Shown here: piece after piece, positions 15,428 through 23,719 of the stretch
How positions within the stretch are numbered: the stretch's first letter is position 1
Layout of the letters: each line of letters begins with the position of its first letter
Origin: Pseudomonadota bacterium
GTDB lineage: Bacteria; Pseudomonadota; Alphaproteobacteria; Caulobacterales; Caulobacteraceae
Assembly (NCBI GenBank): GCA_023390245.1
Contig: JAEWDF010000108.1
Location: 1 to 42,780, forward strand
DNA length: 42,780 bases
Reading direction: 5' to 3'
Notes under the pieces: generated by a model
Database searches by the model: none
What the model was told of the DNA's origin: nothing
The model's input: only the letters and a program-made list of their open reading frames with translations
Program-made: the position numbers and the translations under genes

Positions 15428-15430
15428 TTG

Positions 15431-16054
15431 ATGATCGACCCAAACACCCTCGACTTCGACAAGGGGAACGGCCTGATCCCGGTGGTGGTGCAGGACGCCG
15501 ACACGCTTCAGGTGTTGACCCTGGCCTATATGGACCGGGCGGCGCTAGAGGAGACGGTCCAGTCCGGCGAGGCCACCTTCTTCTCGCGCTCGCGCGGCGG
15601 ACGATGGAGGAAGGGCGAGACCTCCGGCGACCGGCTGGCTGTCGTCTCCATCACGCCCGACTGCGACGGCGACGCCCTGGTCCTGGCGGTGCGCCCGGTC
15701 GGGAACGCCTGCCACCTGAACCGGACCAGCTGCTTCGGAGACGCCGATGCGCCGGGGCTGGGGCGGATCGCACGGCTGGAGCGAACCATTCGCGAACGCG
15801 CCGCCGCCGACCCGTCCGAAAGCTGGACCGCCCGCCTGGTCGCCCAGGGCCCCAAGCGCATCGCCCAGAAGGTCGGAGAGGAAGGCGTCGAGACCGCCCT
15901 GGCCGGCGTCGCGGGCCCGGATGAGGAACTCGCCGCCGAGGCCGCGGATTTGGTCTATCACCTGCTGGTCCTTCTCCATGCGCGTCACATGGTGTTTCAG
16001 GACGTGCTGGACGTGTTGGCCTCGCGGGCGGAACCGGGCAAAGGCGCGGGCTAG
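15431..16054 (+). CDS. hisIE: Bifunctional phosphoribosyl-AMP cyclohydrolase / phosphoribosyl-ATP pyrophosphatase
   Basis: A 207-residue fusion carrying steps 2 and 3 of histidine synthesis. The HisI half (about residues 1-110) shows LTLAYMDRAALEETVQSGEA, FFSRSRGGRWRKGETSG, the Mg site ITPDCDGDALVLAV and the zinc Cys/His of NACHLNRTSCFG. The HisE half (about 112-207) shows LERTIRERAAADPSESWTAR, the GPKRIAQKVGEEGVETALAG acidic cluster and EAADLVYHLLVLLHAR. Many alphaproteobacteria keep hisE and hisI as separate genes, so the fused form is informative. ATG 15431 is chosen because GGAGGA lies just upstream, at the end of the inverted-repeat element; the frame is open further upstream only through repeat sequence. 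Confidence 0.93.
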   Translation: MIDPNTLDFDKGNGLIPVVVQDADTLQVLTLAYMDRAALEETVQSGEATFFSRSRGGRWRKGETSGDRLAVVSITPDCDGDALVLAVRPVGNACHLNRTSCFGDADAPGLGRIARLERTIRERAAADPSESWTARLVAQGPKRIAQKVGEEGVETALAGVAGPDEELAAEAADLVYHLLVLLHARHMVFQDVLDVLASRAEPGKGAG

Positions 16055-16070
16055 GCCGTAAAGGCGATTG

Positions 16071-16087
16071 ATCCCGACAAATGGGAT
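16071..16087 (+). promoter_or_regulatory. Inverted repeat in front of zwf
   Basis: ATCCC, 7 bases, GGGAT (16071-16075, 16083-16087) lies 18 bases before the zwf start in the 51-bp his/zwf gap. A possible operator or 5'-UTR hairpin; short arms make chance occurrence likely. Confidence 0.2.
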
Positions 16088-16105
16088 TCTGAGAGGGAAG
16101 ACGGC

Positions 16106-17563
16106 ATGGCGACACTGATCCTGTTCGGCGGCGGCGGCGACCTGGCCATGCGGATGCTGCTGCCCTCCCTATACTTCCTGGAACACGACGGCCTGCTGCC
16201 CGACGACCTGAAGATCATCGGCGCGGCGCGCTCGGAGGAGACGGCCCAGGACTATGTCGCCAAGGTCCATGATGCGGTGAAGACCCGCGCCGAGGCGGAC
16301 GGCGCTTGGAACAGCCATAGCTGGTCCAAGATGAAGGCGCGGCTGGACTATCTGGCCGTGGACGCGACCAGCGCCGAGAGCCTGAAGCCGCTGAAGGCCC
16401 GGTGCGGCGACGGCGACGTCACCTCCTTCCTGGCGGTGTCTCCCTCGCTCTACGCCCGCATCGTCACGGCGATGAAGGACGCCGGCCTGGCCGAAAAGAA
16501 CTGCCGGGTCGTGCTGGAGAAGCCGGTCGGGCGCGACCTGGCCTCCTTCCTGGAGATCGACGACGCGGTGGCCCACGCCTTCCGCGAGGACCAGGTGTTC
16601 CGCATCGACCACTATCTGGGCAAGGAGACGGTCCAGAACCTGATCGCCCTGCGCTTCGGCAACACCATCTTCGAACCGCTGTGGAACAACCTGACCATCG
16701 ACCATGTGCAGATCACGGTCGGGGAGACGGTCGGGGTCGGCGACCGCTGGCCCTACTATGACGAATACGGCGCCCTGCGCGACATGCTGCAGAACCACAT
16801 GCTGCAGCTCCTGTGCCTGGTGGCGATGGAGCCGCCCAGCGACCTGGACCCGGACTCGGTGCGCAACGAGAAGGTCAAGGTGCTGCGCAGCCTGCGCCCC
16901 ATCACGCCCGAGGAGGCCGAGCGCGTCACCGTGCGCGGCCAGTATGTGGCGGGCGTCAGCGAGGACGAGGCGGTCCAGGGCTATGACGAGGAGCGGGGCG
17001 AGGACTCGGACACCGAGACCTTCGTCGCGATCCGCGCCGACATCGACAACTGGCGTTGGGCCGGTGTCCCCTTCTTCATGCGAACCGGCAAGCGCCTGCC
17101 CGAGAAGCGCACCGAGATCGTCATCCAGTTCAAGCCGGTGCCGCACTCCATCTTCGACCGCGACGACCGCGGGGAAGTCCAGGCCAACCGCATGGTCATC
17201 GAGTTGCAGCCGGAGGAGGACATCTCCCTGACGGTGATGAACAAGCGGCCGGGCCTGGACCAGCGGATGCAATTGCAGCCGATCAAGATGAGCCTGTCCT
17301 GGGGCGTCGACGGTAAGAGCGCCGCCCCGCGCCGCCGCATCGCCTACGAGCGGCTGCTGCTGGACGCCATGGCCGGCGACTCCACCCTGTTCGTGCGCCG
17401 CGACGAGGCCGAACAGGCGTGGAAATGGGTCGACGAGGTGTCCGAGGCCTGGGCCGAATCCGGCCTGAAGCCGGACGAATACGTCGCCGGGACCTGGGGC
17501 CCGGACAGCGCCGACATGCTGATGATGCGCACCGGGCGGGAATGGAACACCAGCGATGCCTGA
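16106..17563 (+). CDS. zwf: Glucose-6-phosphate 1-dehydrogenase
   Basis: Oxidises glucose-6-phosphate to 6-phosphogluconolactone, feeding the Entner-Doudoroff route and making NAD(P)H. At 485 residues it is of normal length. N-terminal nucleotide loop ILFGGGGDLAMRMLLPSL, with Gly where Ala or Ser is more common. Substrate and catalytic motif FRIDHYLGKETVQNL at about residues 164-178. C-terminal signatures include PFFMRTGKRLPEKRTEIVIQ and YERLLLDAMAGDSTLFVRRD. The ATG follows AGAGGGAAG. It overlaps pgl by eight bases, starting the operon zwf-pgl-edd-glk known from Caulobacter. No eda is present here. Confidence 0.95.
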   Translation: MATLILFGGGGDLAMRMLLPSLYFLEHDGLLPDDLKIIGAARSEETAQDYVAKVHDAVKTRAEADGAWNSHSWSKMKARLDYLAVDATSAESLKPLKARCGDGDVTSFLAVSPSLYARIVTAMKDAGLAEKNCRVVLEKPVGRDLASFLEIDDAVAHAFREDQVFRIDHYLGKETVQNLIALRFGNTIFEPLWNNLTIDHVQITVGETVGVGDRWPYYDEYGALRDMLQNHMLQLLCLVAMEPPSDLDPDSVRNEKVKVLRSLRPITPEEAERVTVRGQYVAGVSEDEAVQGYDEERGEDSDTETFVAIRADIDNWRWAGVPFFMRTGKRLPEKRTEIVIQFKPVPHSIFDRDDRGEVQANRMVIELQPEEDISLTVMNKRPGLDQRMQLQPIKMSLSWGVDGKSAAPRRRIAYERLLLDAMAGDSTLFVRRDEAEQAWKWVDEVSEAWAESGLKPDEYVAGTWGPDSADMLMMRTGREWNTSDA

Positions 17564-18272
17564 CACGCCCCCCGTCGAATCCTTCCCGACCGTCGCCGCC
17601 TGGGCCGAGGCGATCGCCGCCCGCCTGGGCGAGACCCTGAGCGCGGCCGTCGCGGCCAAGGGCGCCGCCCTGTTCGCCGGCCCCGGCGGATCGACCCCCG
17701 CCCCCGTCTATCGCCACCTGGCGGCGATGGACCTCGACTGGAGCCGGATCGCCGTCACCCTGGTCGACGAACGCTACGTCCCCGAAACCTCGCCCGAGTC
17801 CAACGCCCGGCTGATCCGCGACACGCTGCTGCGGGACAAGGCGGCGTCCGCGCGCTTCATCCCCCTCTATACGCCGCAGGTGACGGTCGACCGGGCCGCC
17901 GCCGTCGCGGCCCACGCCCTGGCCGAAGCGGGCGGGCGTTTCGACGCGGTCCTTCTCGGCATGGGAGAGGATGGCCATATCTGCTCCATGTTCCCCGAGA
18001 GCCCGACGCTGAAGACCCTGCTGACCCCGACGCTGCGGCCCACCGTGTTGGGCGTGCCGCCCGGCCGCGACGGCCTGGCCCCGGTTCAAGAGCGGCTGTC
18101 GGTCAACCTGCCCTATCTGATGTCGGGCGGCCGGGTGATCCTGGGCCTGAAGGGTCAGGCCAAGCGCCGGGTGTTCGAGGAACAGGTCGGGGGCGATCCG
18201 AAGACCCAGCCGATCGCCGCCCTGATCGCCAACGATGTTCCCCTGGAAGTCCTGTGGACGGAGGAAGGCTGA
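17556..18272 (+). CDS. pgl: 6-phosphogluconolactonase
   Basis: Hydrolyses 6-phosphoglucono-1,5-lactone to 6-phosphogluconate. At 238 residues it is of normal length for the DevB/SOL family. Motifs: LFAGPGGSTPAPVYRHLA, VTLVDERYVPETSPESNARL, DAVLLGMGEDGHICSMFPES and RVILGLKGQAKRRVFEE. The start lies inside the 3' end of zwf (eight-base overlap) and its stop overlaps the edd start (TGATG), so the three genes are translationally coupled. Confidence 0.94.
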   Translation: MPDTPPVESFPTVAAWAEAIAARLGETLSAAVAAKGAALFAGPGGSTPAPVYRHLAAMDLDWSRIAVTLVDERYVPETSPESNARLIRDTLLRDKAASARFIPLYTPQVTVDRAAAVAAHALAEAGGRFDAVLLGMGEDGHICSMFPESPTLKTLLTPTLRPTVLGVPPGRDGLAPVQERLSVNLPYLMSGGRVILGLKGQAKRRVFEEQVGGDPKTQPIAALIANDVPLEVLWTEEG

Positions 18273-20173
18273 TGGCCCCCCGAAGCGAAGTGCATCCCAC
18301 GGTCGCCGCGGTCACCGCCCGCATCGTCGAAAAGAGCCGCGAGACCCGCGCCGACTACCTGCGTCGCATGGACGCCGCCCGCGACAGCGGCGCCGGCCGG
18401 GCCAAGCTGTCCTGCGCCAACTGGGCCCACGCCTTCGCCGGCCAGACCATCGCCGACAAGCTGACGTCCATGGACGGATCGAAGCCCAACCTGGGGATCG
18501 TCACCGCCTACAACGACATGCTGTCGGCCCACCAGCCGTTCGAGCGCTTCCCCGGCGTGGTGCGCCAGGCGGTGCGCGAGGTCGGCGCCACGGCCCAGGT
18601 CGCCGGCGGCACGCCCGCCATGTGCGACGGCGTCACCCAGGGGCGCCCCGGCATGGAGCTGAGCCTGTTCAGCCGCGACGTGATCGCCATGGCGGCGGGC
18701 GTGGCCCTGACCCATGACGCCTTCGACGCGGCCCTGATGCTGGGCGTGTGCGACAAGATCGTGCCGGGCCTGTTCATGGGCGCCCTGGCGTTCGGCCACC
18801 TGCCCGTCGTCTTCGCCCCGGCCGGCCCGATGCCCAGCGGCATCCCCAACGCCGAGAAAGCCCGCGTCCGCGCCGAATACGCGCAAGGCAAGGTGGATCG
18901 CCAGACCCTGCTGGAAAGCGAGATCGGCAGCTATCATTCGCCCGGCACCTGCACCTTCTACGGCACCGCCAATTCCAACCAGATGATGATGGAGCTGGGC
19001 GGGCTGCACATGCCCTCGACCGCCTTCGTCCACCCCGACACCGGCCTGCGCGACGCCCTGACCGCCGCCGCCGCCAAACGCGCCGTCGAACTGGCCCGCA
19101 CCGGCGAAAGCCGGATGGCCGACGTCATCGACGAGAAGTCCATCGTCAACATGATCGTGGCGCTGCTGGCCACCGGCGGATCGACCAACCACGCCATCCA
19201 CCTGGTCGCCATGGCGCGGGCGGCGGGCATCCTGATCGACTGGACCGACATGGACGAGCTGTCGTCGGTCACGCCCCTGCTGGCGCGCGTCTACCCGAAC
19301 GGCTCGGCCGACGTTAACGCCTTCCAGGCCGCCGGCGGCGTGGCCTTCATCGCCCGCGAACTGGCCGCGAACGGCAACATCCACACCGACGTGACCACCA
19401 TCATGGGCCGGGGGATCGAACCCTATTTCCAGGAGCCGTCGCTAGTCGACGGCGAGCTGGTGTGGCGCGACGGGGTGAAGGAAAGCCTGGACCGGGACAT
19501 CCTGCGCCCCGCCTCGGACCCGTTCGACCGGGAGGGCGGCCTGCGACTGGTTCAGGGCGACCTGGGCCGGGCCGTCATCAAGATCTCGGCGGTCAAGCCC
19601 GAGAACCGCATCGTCGAGGCGCCCGCCGCCGTGTTCGAGACCCAGGAGGACGCGCTCCAGGCCTTCAAAGACGGCAAGCTGGACCGCGACGTGGTGGTGG
19701 TGCTGCGCTTCCAGGGGCCCCAGGCCAACGGCATGCCCGAACTGCACAGCCTGTCGCCCGCCCTGTCGGTCATCCAGGACCGGGGCTTCAAGGTCGCCTT
19801 CGTCACCGACGGCCGCATGTCCGGCGCCAGCGGCAAGACGCCGGCCGCCATCCACGTCAGCCCCGAGGCCCTGGCCGGCGGACCGCTGGCCCACGTCCGC
19901 GACGGCGACATCATCCGCCTGGACGCCGAAGCCGGCGTGCTGGCCACCGTCGGCGTCGACGGCCTGACCGCGCGACCCGCCGCGGCGCGCTCGCCGGAGC
20001 ACGCCGAGGGCTCGTCCTGGGGCTATGGGCGAGAACTGTTCGGCGCCTTCCGCCATGTGGTGACCACGGCCGAAAAGGGGGCGACCGTCTGTTTCGCCTT
20101 CCCGCCCGGCGCGCAGGGCCATGTCGACACCCCGCCCGACCCGAACTTCGTCGACCGGACGGTGGACGCCTGA
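18272..20173 (+). CDS. edd: 6-phosphogluconate dehydratase
   Basis: Dehydrates 6-phosphogluconate to KDPG, the defining Entner-Doudoroff step. A 633-residue member of the IlvD/Edd iron-sulphur dehydratases. Conserved regions: YNDMLSAHQPFERFP, GGTPAMCDGVTQGRPGMELS, LGVCDKIVPGLFMGAL, the CTFYGTANSNQMMMELGGL block, LLATGGSTNHAIHLVAMARA and VTDGRMSGASGKTPAAIHVS. Cysteines in the first, third and fourth of these blocks are the usual cluster ligands. ATG 18272 overlaps the pgl stop by one base and has GAGGAAGG upstream. Confidence 0.95.
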   Translation: MAPRSEVHPTVAAVTARIVEKSRETRADYLRRMDAARDSGAGRAKLSCANWAHAFAGQTIADKLTSMDGSKPNLGIVTAYNDMLSAHQPFERFPGVVRQAVREVGATAQVAGGTPAMCDGVTQGRPGMELSLFSRDVIAMAAGVALTHDAFDAALMLGVCDKIVPGLFMGALAFGHLPVVFAPAGPMPSGIPNAEKARVRAEYAQGKVDRQTLLESEIGSYHSPGTCTFYGTANSNQMMMELGGLHMPSTAFVHPDTGLRDALTAAAAKRAVELARTGESRMADVIDEKSIVNMIVALLATGGSTNHAIHLVAMARAAGILIDWTDMDELSSVTPLLARVYPNGSADVNAFQAAGGVAFIARELAANGNIHTDVTTIMGRGIEPYFQEPSLVDGELVWRDGVKESLDRDILRPASDPFDREGGLRLVQGDLGRAVIKISAVKPENRIVEAPAAVFETQEDALQAFKDGKLDRDVVVVLRFQGPQANGMPELHSLSPALSVIQDRGFKVAFVTDGRMSGASGKTPAAIHVSPEALAGGPLAHVRDGDIIRLDAEAGVLATVGVDGLTARPAAARSPEHAEGSSWGYGRELFGAFRHVVTTAEKGATVCFAFPPGAQGHVDTPPDPNFVDRTVDA

Positions 20174-20203
20174 TCCGCCGAACCGACCGCAGGAAACGAC
20201 CCA

Positions 20204-21175
20204 ATGAATGACAAGACCCTACTCGTCGGCGACGTCGGCGGCACAAACGCCCGTTTCGCCCTGGCCCGCATGGTCGACGGCAAACCCGTGCTGGATCACC
20301 ATGAAAGCTTCCCGGCGGACCGCTATCCGACCTTCCTGAAGGGCGTTGAGGCCTTCATCGACGGCTGCGAGGTCAAGCCGTCCGGCGGCGTCATCGCCGT
20401 CGCCGGCCCGGTGACGGACGGCGCCATCGACCTGACCAACTCGCCCTGGCGGGTGTCGGAGACGGAGTTGGGGACCCTGGGCCTGGAGCCGGTCAGGCTG
20501 ATCAACGACTTCGAGGCCCTGGCCTGGGGCGCGCCTGTCGTGCCCGAGGATCAGCTGGAAAGCCTGGGCGGTCCGGTGGATGGCGATCCGCATTCGACGG
20601 TGGCGGTGCTCGGTCCCGGCACCGGCTTCGGCGTCTCGGCCCTGGTGCGAGACGCCCATGGGCGTGAGATGGCCATGCCGTCCGAAGGCGGCCACGCCTG
20701 CTTCCCGCCCGGCGATCCGGTCGAGGACGAGATCCTGCGCATCCTGCGCCGCCGCTATGACCGGGTGTCGATCGAAAGGCTGATCTGCGGACCGGGCCTG
20801 CTGAACATGCACCGCGCCCTGGCCGAGATCGACGGCCGCGAGACCCACATCGACGATCCAGCCGAGATCACCGAAACCGCCCTGGCCGATCCCAACACGC
20901 CGTGCGGCGCGACCCTGGCCCGGTTCTGCGCCATCCTGGGCGCCGTGGCCGGCGACATCGCCCTGACCACCGGGGCGCGCGGCGGCGTCTATATCGCCGG
21001 CGGCATCGTCCCGCGCATCCTGCCCTTCATCAAGGCCAGCCCCTTCCGCCAGCGGTTCGAGCGCAAGGGCCGGTTCAAGGACTACATGGCCGCCATCCCG
21101 ACCAAGGTCATCATGCACAAGCACGCCGCCCTGCTGGGCGCCGCGCGCGTGGCTTTCGCCGAGGCGGGACAGTAG
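20204..21175 (+). CDS. glk: Glucokinase
   Basis: ATP-dependent phosphorylation of glucose; 323 residues, bacterial Glk (ASKHA fold) of normal length. Motifs: phosphate-1 LLVGDVGGTNARFALA, glucose-contacting LTNSPWRVSETELG and LINDFEALAWG, phosphate-2 VAVLGPGTGFGVSALV, catalytic/glucose EGGHACFPPGD, and the C-terminal GGVYIAGGIVPRILPF. It starts 30 bases after edd with an AGGAAA Shine-Dalgarno sequence. Last gene of the Entner-Doudoroff operon. Confidence 0.95.
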   Translation: MNDKTLLVGDVGGTNARFALARMVDGKPVLDHHESFPADRYPTFLKGVEAFIDGCEVKPSGGVIAVAGPVTDGAIDLTNSPWRVSETELGTLGLEPVRLINDFEALAWGAPVVPEDQLESLGGPVDGDPHSTVAVLGPGTGFGVSALVRDAHGREMAMPSEGGHACFPPGDPVEDEILRILRRRYDRVSIERLICGPGLLNMHRALAEIDGRETHIDDPAEITETALADPNTPCGATLARFCAILGAVAGDIALTTGARGGVYIAGGIVPRILPFIKASPFRQRFERKGRFKDYMAAIPTKVIMHKHAALLGAARVAFAEAGQ

Positions 21176-21183
21176 GACGGCCA

Positions 21184-21201
21184 GTTCACGGTCGCGTGAA
21201 C
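21184..21201 (+). terminator. Short hairpin after glk
   Basis: GTTCACG, loop GTCG, CGTGAAC: a perfect 7-bp stem eight bases after the glk stop. No U-tract follows, so it may be a weak terminator or an operator for the next gene. Confidence 0.35.
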
Positions 21202-21249
21202 CAAACCGCCACGGCAGCGTTTCCCCTGCTCCAGCATGGAGGAAATCTC

Positions 21250-21546
21250 ATGAAGAAAATCGCGATCACCGCCGCCGCCCTGTTCGCCGTCGCCGGCCTG
21301 GCCGCCTGTCAGGACCGCGCCGAAAAGGCCGCCGACAGCCAGGCCGACGCCGTCGTCGCCCAGGGCGATGCGACCGCCGACAGCCTGAACGCCCAGGCCG
21401 ACGCCACGATCGCCCAGGGCGAAGCGGCCGCCGACGCCAACAAAGCCGAAGCCGAACGCCGCGCCGACGCCTTGAAGGAACAGGCCGATCAGACGCAGGC
21501 CGCCGCCGATCAGCGCGCCGACCAGATCAAGGACGCCGCCCACTAG
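21250..21546 (+). CDS. Small Ala-rich helical lipoprotein
   Basis: A 98-residue predicted lipoprotein: signal MKKIAITAAALFAVAGLAAC with Cys20 as the lipidation site. The mature part is almost wholly Ala/Asp/Gln/Glu/Lys/Arg with irregular 11-residue-like helical repeats (SQADAVVAQGDATADSLNAQ, then ADATIAQGEAAADANKAEAE), resembling amphipathic helical or LEA/apolipoprotein-like sequences. No catalytic motif. Function unknown; a periplasmic envelope-stress or surfactant-like role would be a guess. GGAGGAAA precedes the ATG. Upstream in-frame codons lie inside glk and are ignored. Confidence 0.75.
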   Translation: MKKIAITAAALFAVAGLAACQDRAEKAADSQADAVVAQGDATADSLNAQADATIAQGEAAADANKAEAERRADALKEQADQTQAAADQRADQIKDAAH

Positions 21547-21656
21547 ATCTTGATCGGCTGAGGAGGTTGGACCTGGAGTCTGATTCACCGCATCGTCGAA
21601 GCGCGAAGCGCTTCAACTCAAGCGGATCAGGCTCTGAGGCGCGACGCCCAAAGGAA

Positions 21657-21685
21657 AAGCCCCCGTCGCAGGACGGGGGCTTTTT
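21657..21685 (+). terminator. Strong intrinsic terminator
   Basis: AAGCCCCCGTC (21657-21667), loop GCAG, GACGGGGGCTT (21672-21682), then a run of T. It ends the lipoprotein transcript; the A-rich left flank also gives a short T tract on the minus strand, so it may serve the convergent gene too. Confidence 0.85.
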
Positions 21686-21706
21686 ATTGGCCGAAGACCA
21701 AACCTC

Positions 21707-22072
21707 TCAGTCGATGCAGAGAGCGGCCCCCGCCTTTCCGCCATTGACCGGCGTGTGGCAGCCGAAGCGGTTGCTGTCCGCCTTGCACACACCGGTTACG
21801 GCCGCGCCCGGCTGGACGCCGGCGTTCCCTTCCAGCACGCAGCCGCCCTGGCATTGGGCCGCCTCGGTGCAGGGCTTGCCCGCATCGGCGTAGCGGACGA
21901 CGCACTGCCAGCTCTGCATCCGCCCGATCTGCTGCATCGTTCCGCCGCGCGTCGCGCAGGCCGAAGCGTCGGCGCTCTGCATCGGCGCGCCGGAACCGGC
22001 GGCCGTAGTGGTCTGCGGCGTGCAAGCGGCGGCCATCAGGGCGGCGGCCGCAAAGGTGGCGATACGGATCAA
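21707..22072 (-). CDS. Cys-rich secreted lipoprotein of unknown function
   Basis: A 121-residue protein starting at TTG 22072 (TTGA overlaps the hmgA stop), with AGGACAGG upstream as ribosome-binding site. Lipoprotein signal IRIATFAAAALMAAAC, lipid Cys17. The mature domain has eight further cysteines, including CTEAAQCQGGC, and CATRGGTMQQIGRMQSWQC, suggesting a small disulphide-bonded periplasmic domain. I do not recognise the family. The overlap implies translational coupling to hmgA, but nothing suggests a shared pathway. Confidence 0.72.
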   Translation of the reverse strand: MIRIATFAAAALMAAACTPQTTTAAGSGAPMQSADASACATRGGTMQQIGRMQSWQCVVRYADAGKPCTEAAQCQGGCVLEGNAGVQPGAAVTGVCKADSNRFGCHTPVNGGKAGAALCID

Positions 22073-23364
22073 GAGACCTGTCCTTTTTCAAAACCCGACC
22101 AGACATCGTCGTAGTCAAGCTGCATCTGCGGCGATCCTTCAGCCCATTTCGTGACGCGGATCGGCATGCGCGTCTCGAACATGAAGGCCAGGGTGTTCTC
22201 GATCTTGTGCGGCTTCAGCTCCGCCTTCACCGCCCCGTCGTAGCTGGCCTGGTCCGGGCCGTGGCCGCTCATGCGGTTGTGCAGCGACGCGCCGCCGGGC
22301 GCGAAGCCGCCGGCCTTGGCGTCATAGGCGCCGGTCACCAGCCCCATGAATTCGCTCATCACATTGCGATGGAACCACGGCGGCCGGAAGGTGTGTTCGG
22401 CCACCATCCAGCGCGGCGGGAAGATGACGAAGTCGATGTTGGCGGTGCCCGGCGTTTCCGACGGGCTGGTCAGGACGGTGAAGATCGACGGGTCCGGGTG
22501 GTCGAAGCTGACGGTGTTGATCGTGTTGAACCGCGCCGTGTCGTAGCGGCAGGGCGCCAGGTTGCCGTGCCAGGCGACGACATCCAGCGGACTGTGGTCG
22601 AAGGTCACGGCCCACAGCCGACCGCCGAACTTCTGTACGCACTCGGTCGGCAGGTCGACGTCCTCATAGGCCGCGACCGGCGTCTCGAAGTCGCGCGGAT
22701 TGGCCAGGCCGTTGGCGCCGATCGGCCCCAGGTCGGGGATGCGGAACGGACTGCCGTAGTTCTCGCAGACATAGCCGCGCACCGGACCGTCGACCTCGAC
22801 GCGGAAGCGGACGCCGCGCGGGATCAGGACGACATGGCCCGGCTGCGCCTCGATCACTCCCATCTCGGTGACGAAGCGATGCGCGCCCTGCTGCGGCACG
22901 ATCAGCAGTTCGCCGTCGGCGTCATAGAAGACGCGGCCGGTCATCGAGCGGTTGGCGGCGTAGAGATGCACGCCCGCCCCGGCGCCGTGGTCCGGGTCGC
23001 CGTTGCCGCCATAGGTGACCAGGCCCTCGACCCAGTCGGTCGGCTGGTCGGGGATCGGCAGCGGGTCCCAGCGCATCCGGTTGGGATTGGGCGGCGTCTC
23101 GTCGAACGGCCCCGACCGCACCCGCCCCTGGTCGAAGGGCGCATAGGGCCCGTGCTGGGCCGAGGGGCGCAGACGATAGAGCCAGCTGCGGCGGTTCTCG
23201 GCGCGCGGGGCGGTGAAGGCGGTGCCGGACAGCTGTTCGGCGTACAGGCCCATCGGCGTCTTCTGCGGCGAATTCTGACCTGCCGGCAGGGCGCCGGGCG
23301 CGGCCTCGGTCGCAAAGTGGTTGCCGAAGCCGGACATGTAGGCGGGCGCGTTGGATCGCGTCAT
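22069..23364 (-). CDS. hmgA: Homogentisate 1,2-dioxygenase
   Basis: Ring-cleaving non-haem iron dioxygenase of tyrosine/phenylalanine catabolism, giving maleylacetoacetate. At 431 residues it is of normal length. Iron ligands are recognisable in PPWFHRNVMSEFMGLV (His and Glu) and HNRMSGHGPD (His). Other family blocks: YMSGFGNHFATEA, LYRLRPSAQHGPY, YENY-like CENYGSPFRIPDLGPIGANG, and WHGNLAPCRYD. The next steps (maleylacetoacetate isomerase, fumarylacetoacetase) are not in the window. It follows the RAM-domain gene by 23 bases on the minus strand. Confidence 0.95.
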   Translation of the reverse strand: MTRSNAPAYMSGFGNHFATEAAPGALPAGQNSPQKTPMGLYAEQLSGTAFTAPRAENRRSWLYRLRPSAQHGPYAPFDQGRVRSGPFDETPPNPNRMRWDPLPIPDQPTDWVEGLVTYGGNGDPDHGAGAGVHLYAANRSMTGRVFYDADGELLIVPQQGAHRFVTEMGVIEAQPGHVVLIPRGVRFRVEVDGPVRGYVCENYGSPFRIPDLGPIGANGLANPRDFETPVAAYEDVDLPTECVQKFGGRLWAVTFDHSPLDVVAWHGNLAPCRYDTARFNTINTVSFDHPDPSIFTVLTSPSETPGTANIDFVIFPPRWMVAEHTFRPPWFHRNVMSEFMGLVTGAYDAKAGGFAPGGASLHNRMSGHGPDQASYDGAVKAELKPHKIENTLAFMFETRMPIRVTKWAEGSPQMQLDYDDVWSGFEKGQVS

Positions 23365-23387
23365 GTGTCTCTCCCTATGCCGTCAGC

Positions 23388-23645
23388 TTAGCCCTTCTTG
23401 GGCAGGAAGGGCGAGAAGGTGATGACGGTGAAGGTGTCGCGCACATGCGGCCGGGTCTGCACCTGCTTGGTCACGAAGGTCCCGATGTCGGCCTCCCGCG
23501 GCAGGCTGAACTTGGCCAGTAGGTCGTGCTGGCCCGAGGTGGAATAGACCTCCGACACGTTCTCGACATTGTCGACGATGTCGGCCGCGACCTCGTTGGC
23601 GTAGCCCAGCTCGCATTTGATGAAGACGAAGATGGCGGTCATCAT
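23388..23645 (-). CDS. Stand-alone Lrp/AsnC ligand-binding (RAM) domain protein
   Basis: An 85-residue protein consisting only of the RAM/SIRA effector-binding fold of Lrp/AsnC regulators: FVFIKCELGYANEVAADIVD, VENVSEVYSTSGQHDLLAKF and VRDTFTVITFSPFLPKKG give the beta-alpha-beta-beta-alpha-beta pattern. There is no helix-turn-helix. Such proteins bind amino acids or sense metabolites by oligomerising and may modulate full-length Lrp relatives. Start ATG 23645 (or the adjacent ATG 23642). Immediately upstream of hmgA, hinting at aromatic amino acid sensing (inference). Confidence 0.82.
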   Translation of the reverse strand: MMTAIFVFIKCELGYANEVAADIVDNVENVSEVYSTSGQHDLLAKFSLPREADIGTFVTKQVQTRPHVRDTFTVITFSPFLPKKG

Positions 23646-23719
23646 GGAAGGACGCTCCGGTCGAAGGGGTTTGCGCCCTCCATGCGCGCCGGCCGCCCGC
23701 TTGTCACGGGCGGCGGCGA

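Noticed and set aside
16071..16087. HexR operator before zwf
   Set aside because: The sequence TTGATCCCGACAA only loosely resembles the TTGT-n-ACAA form; too weak to claim.
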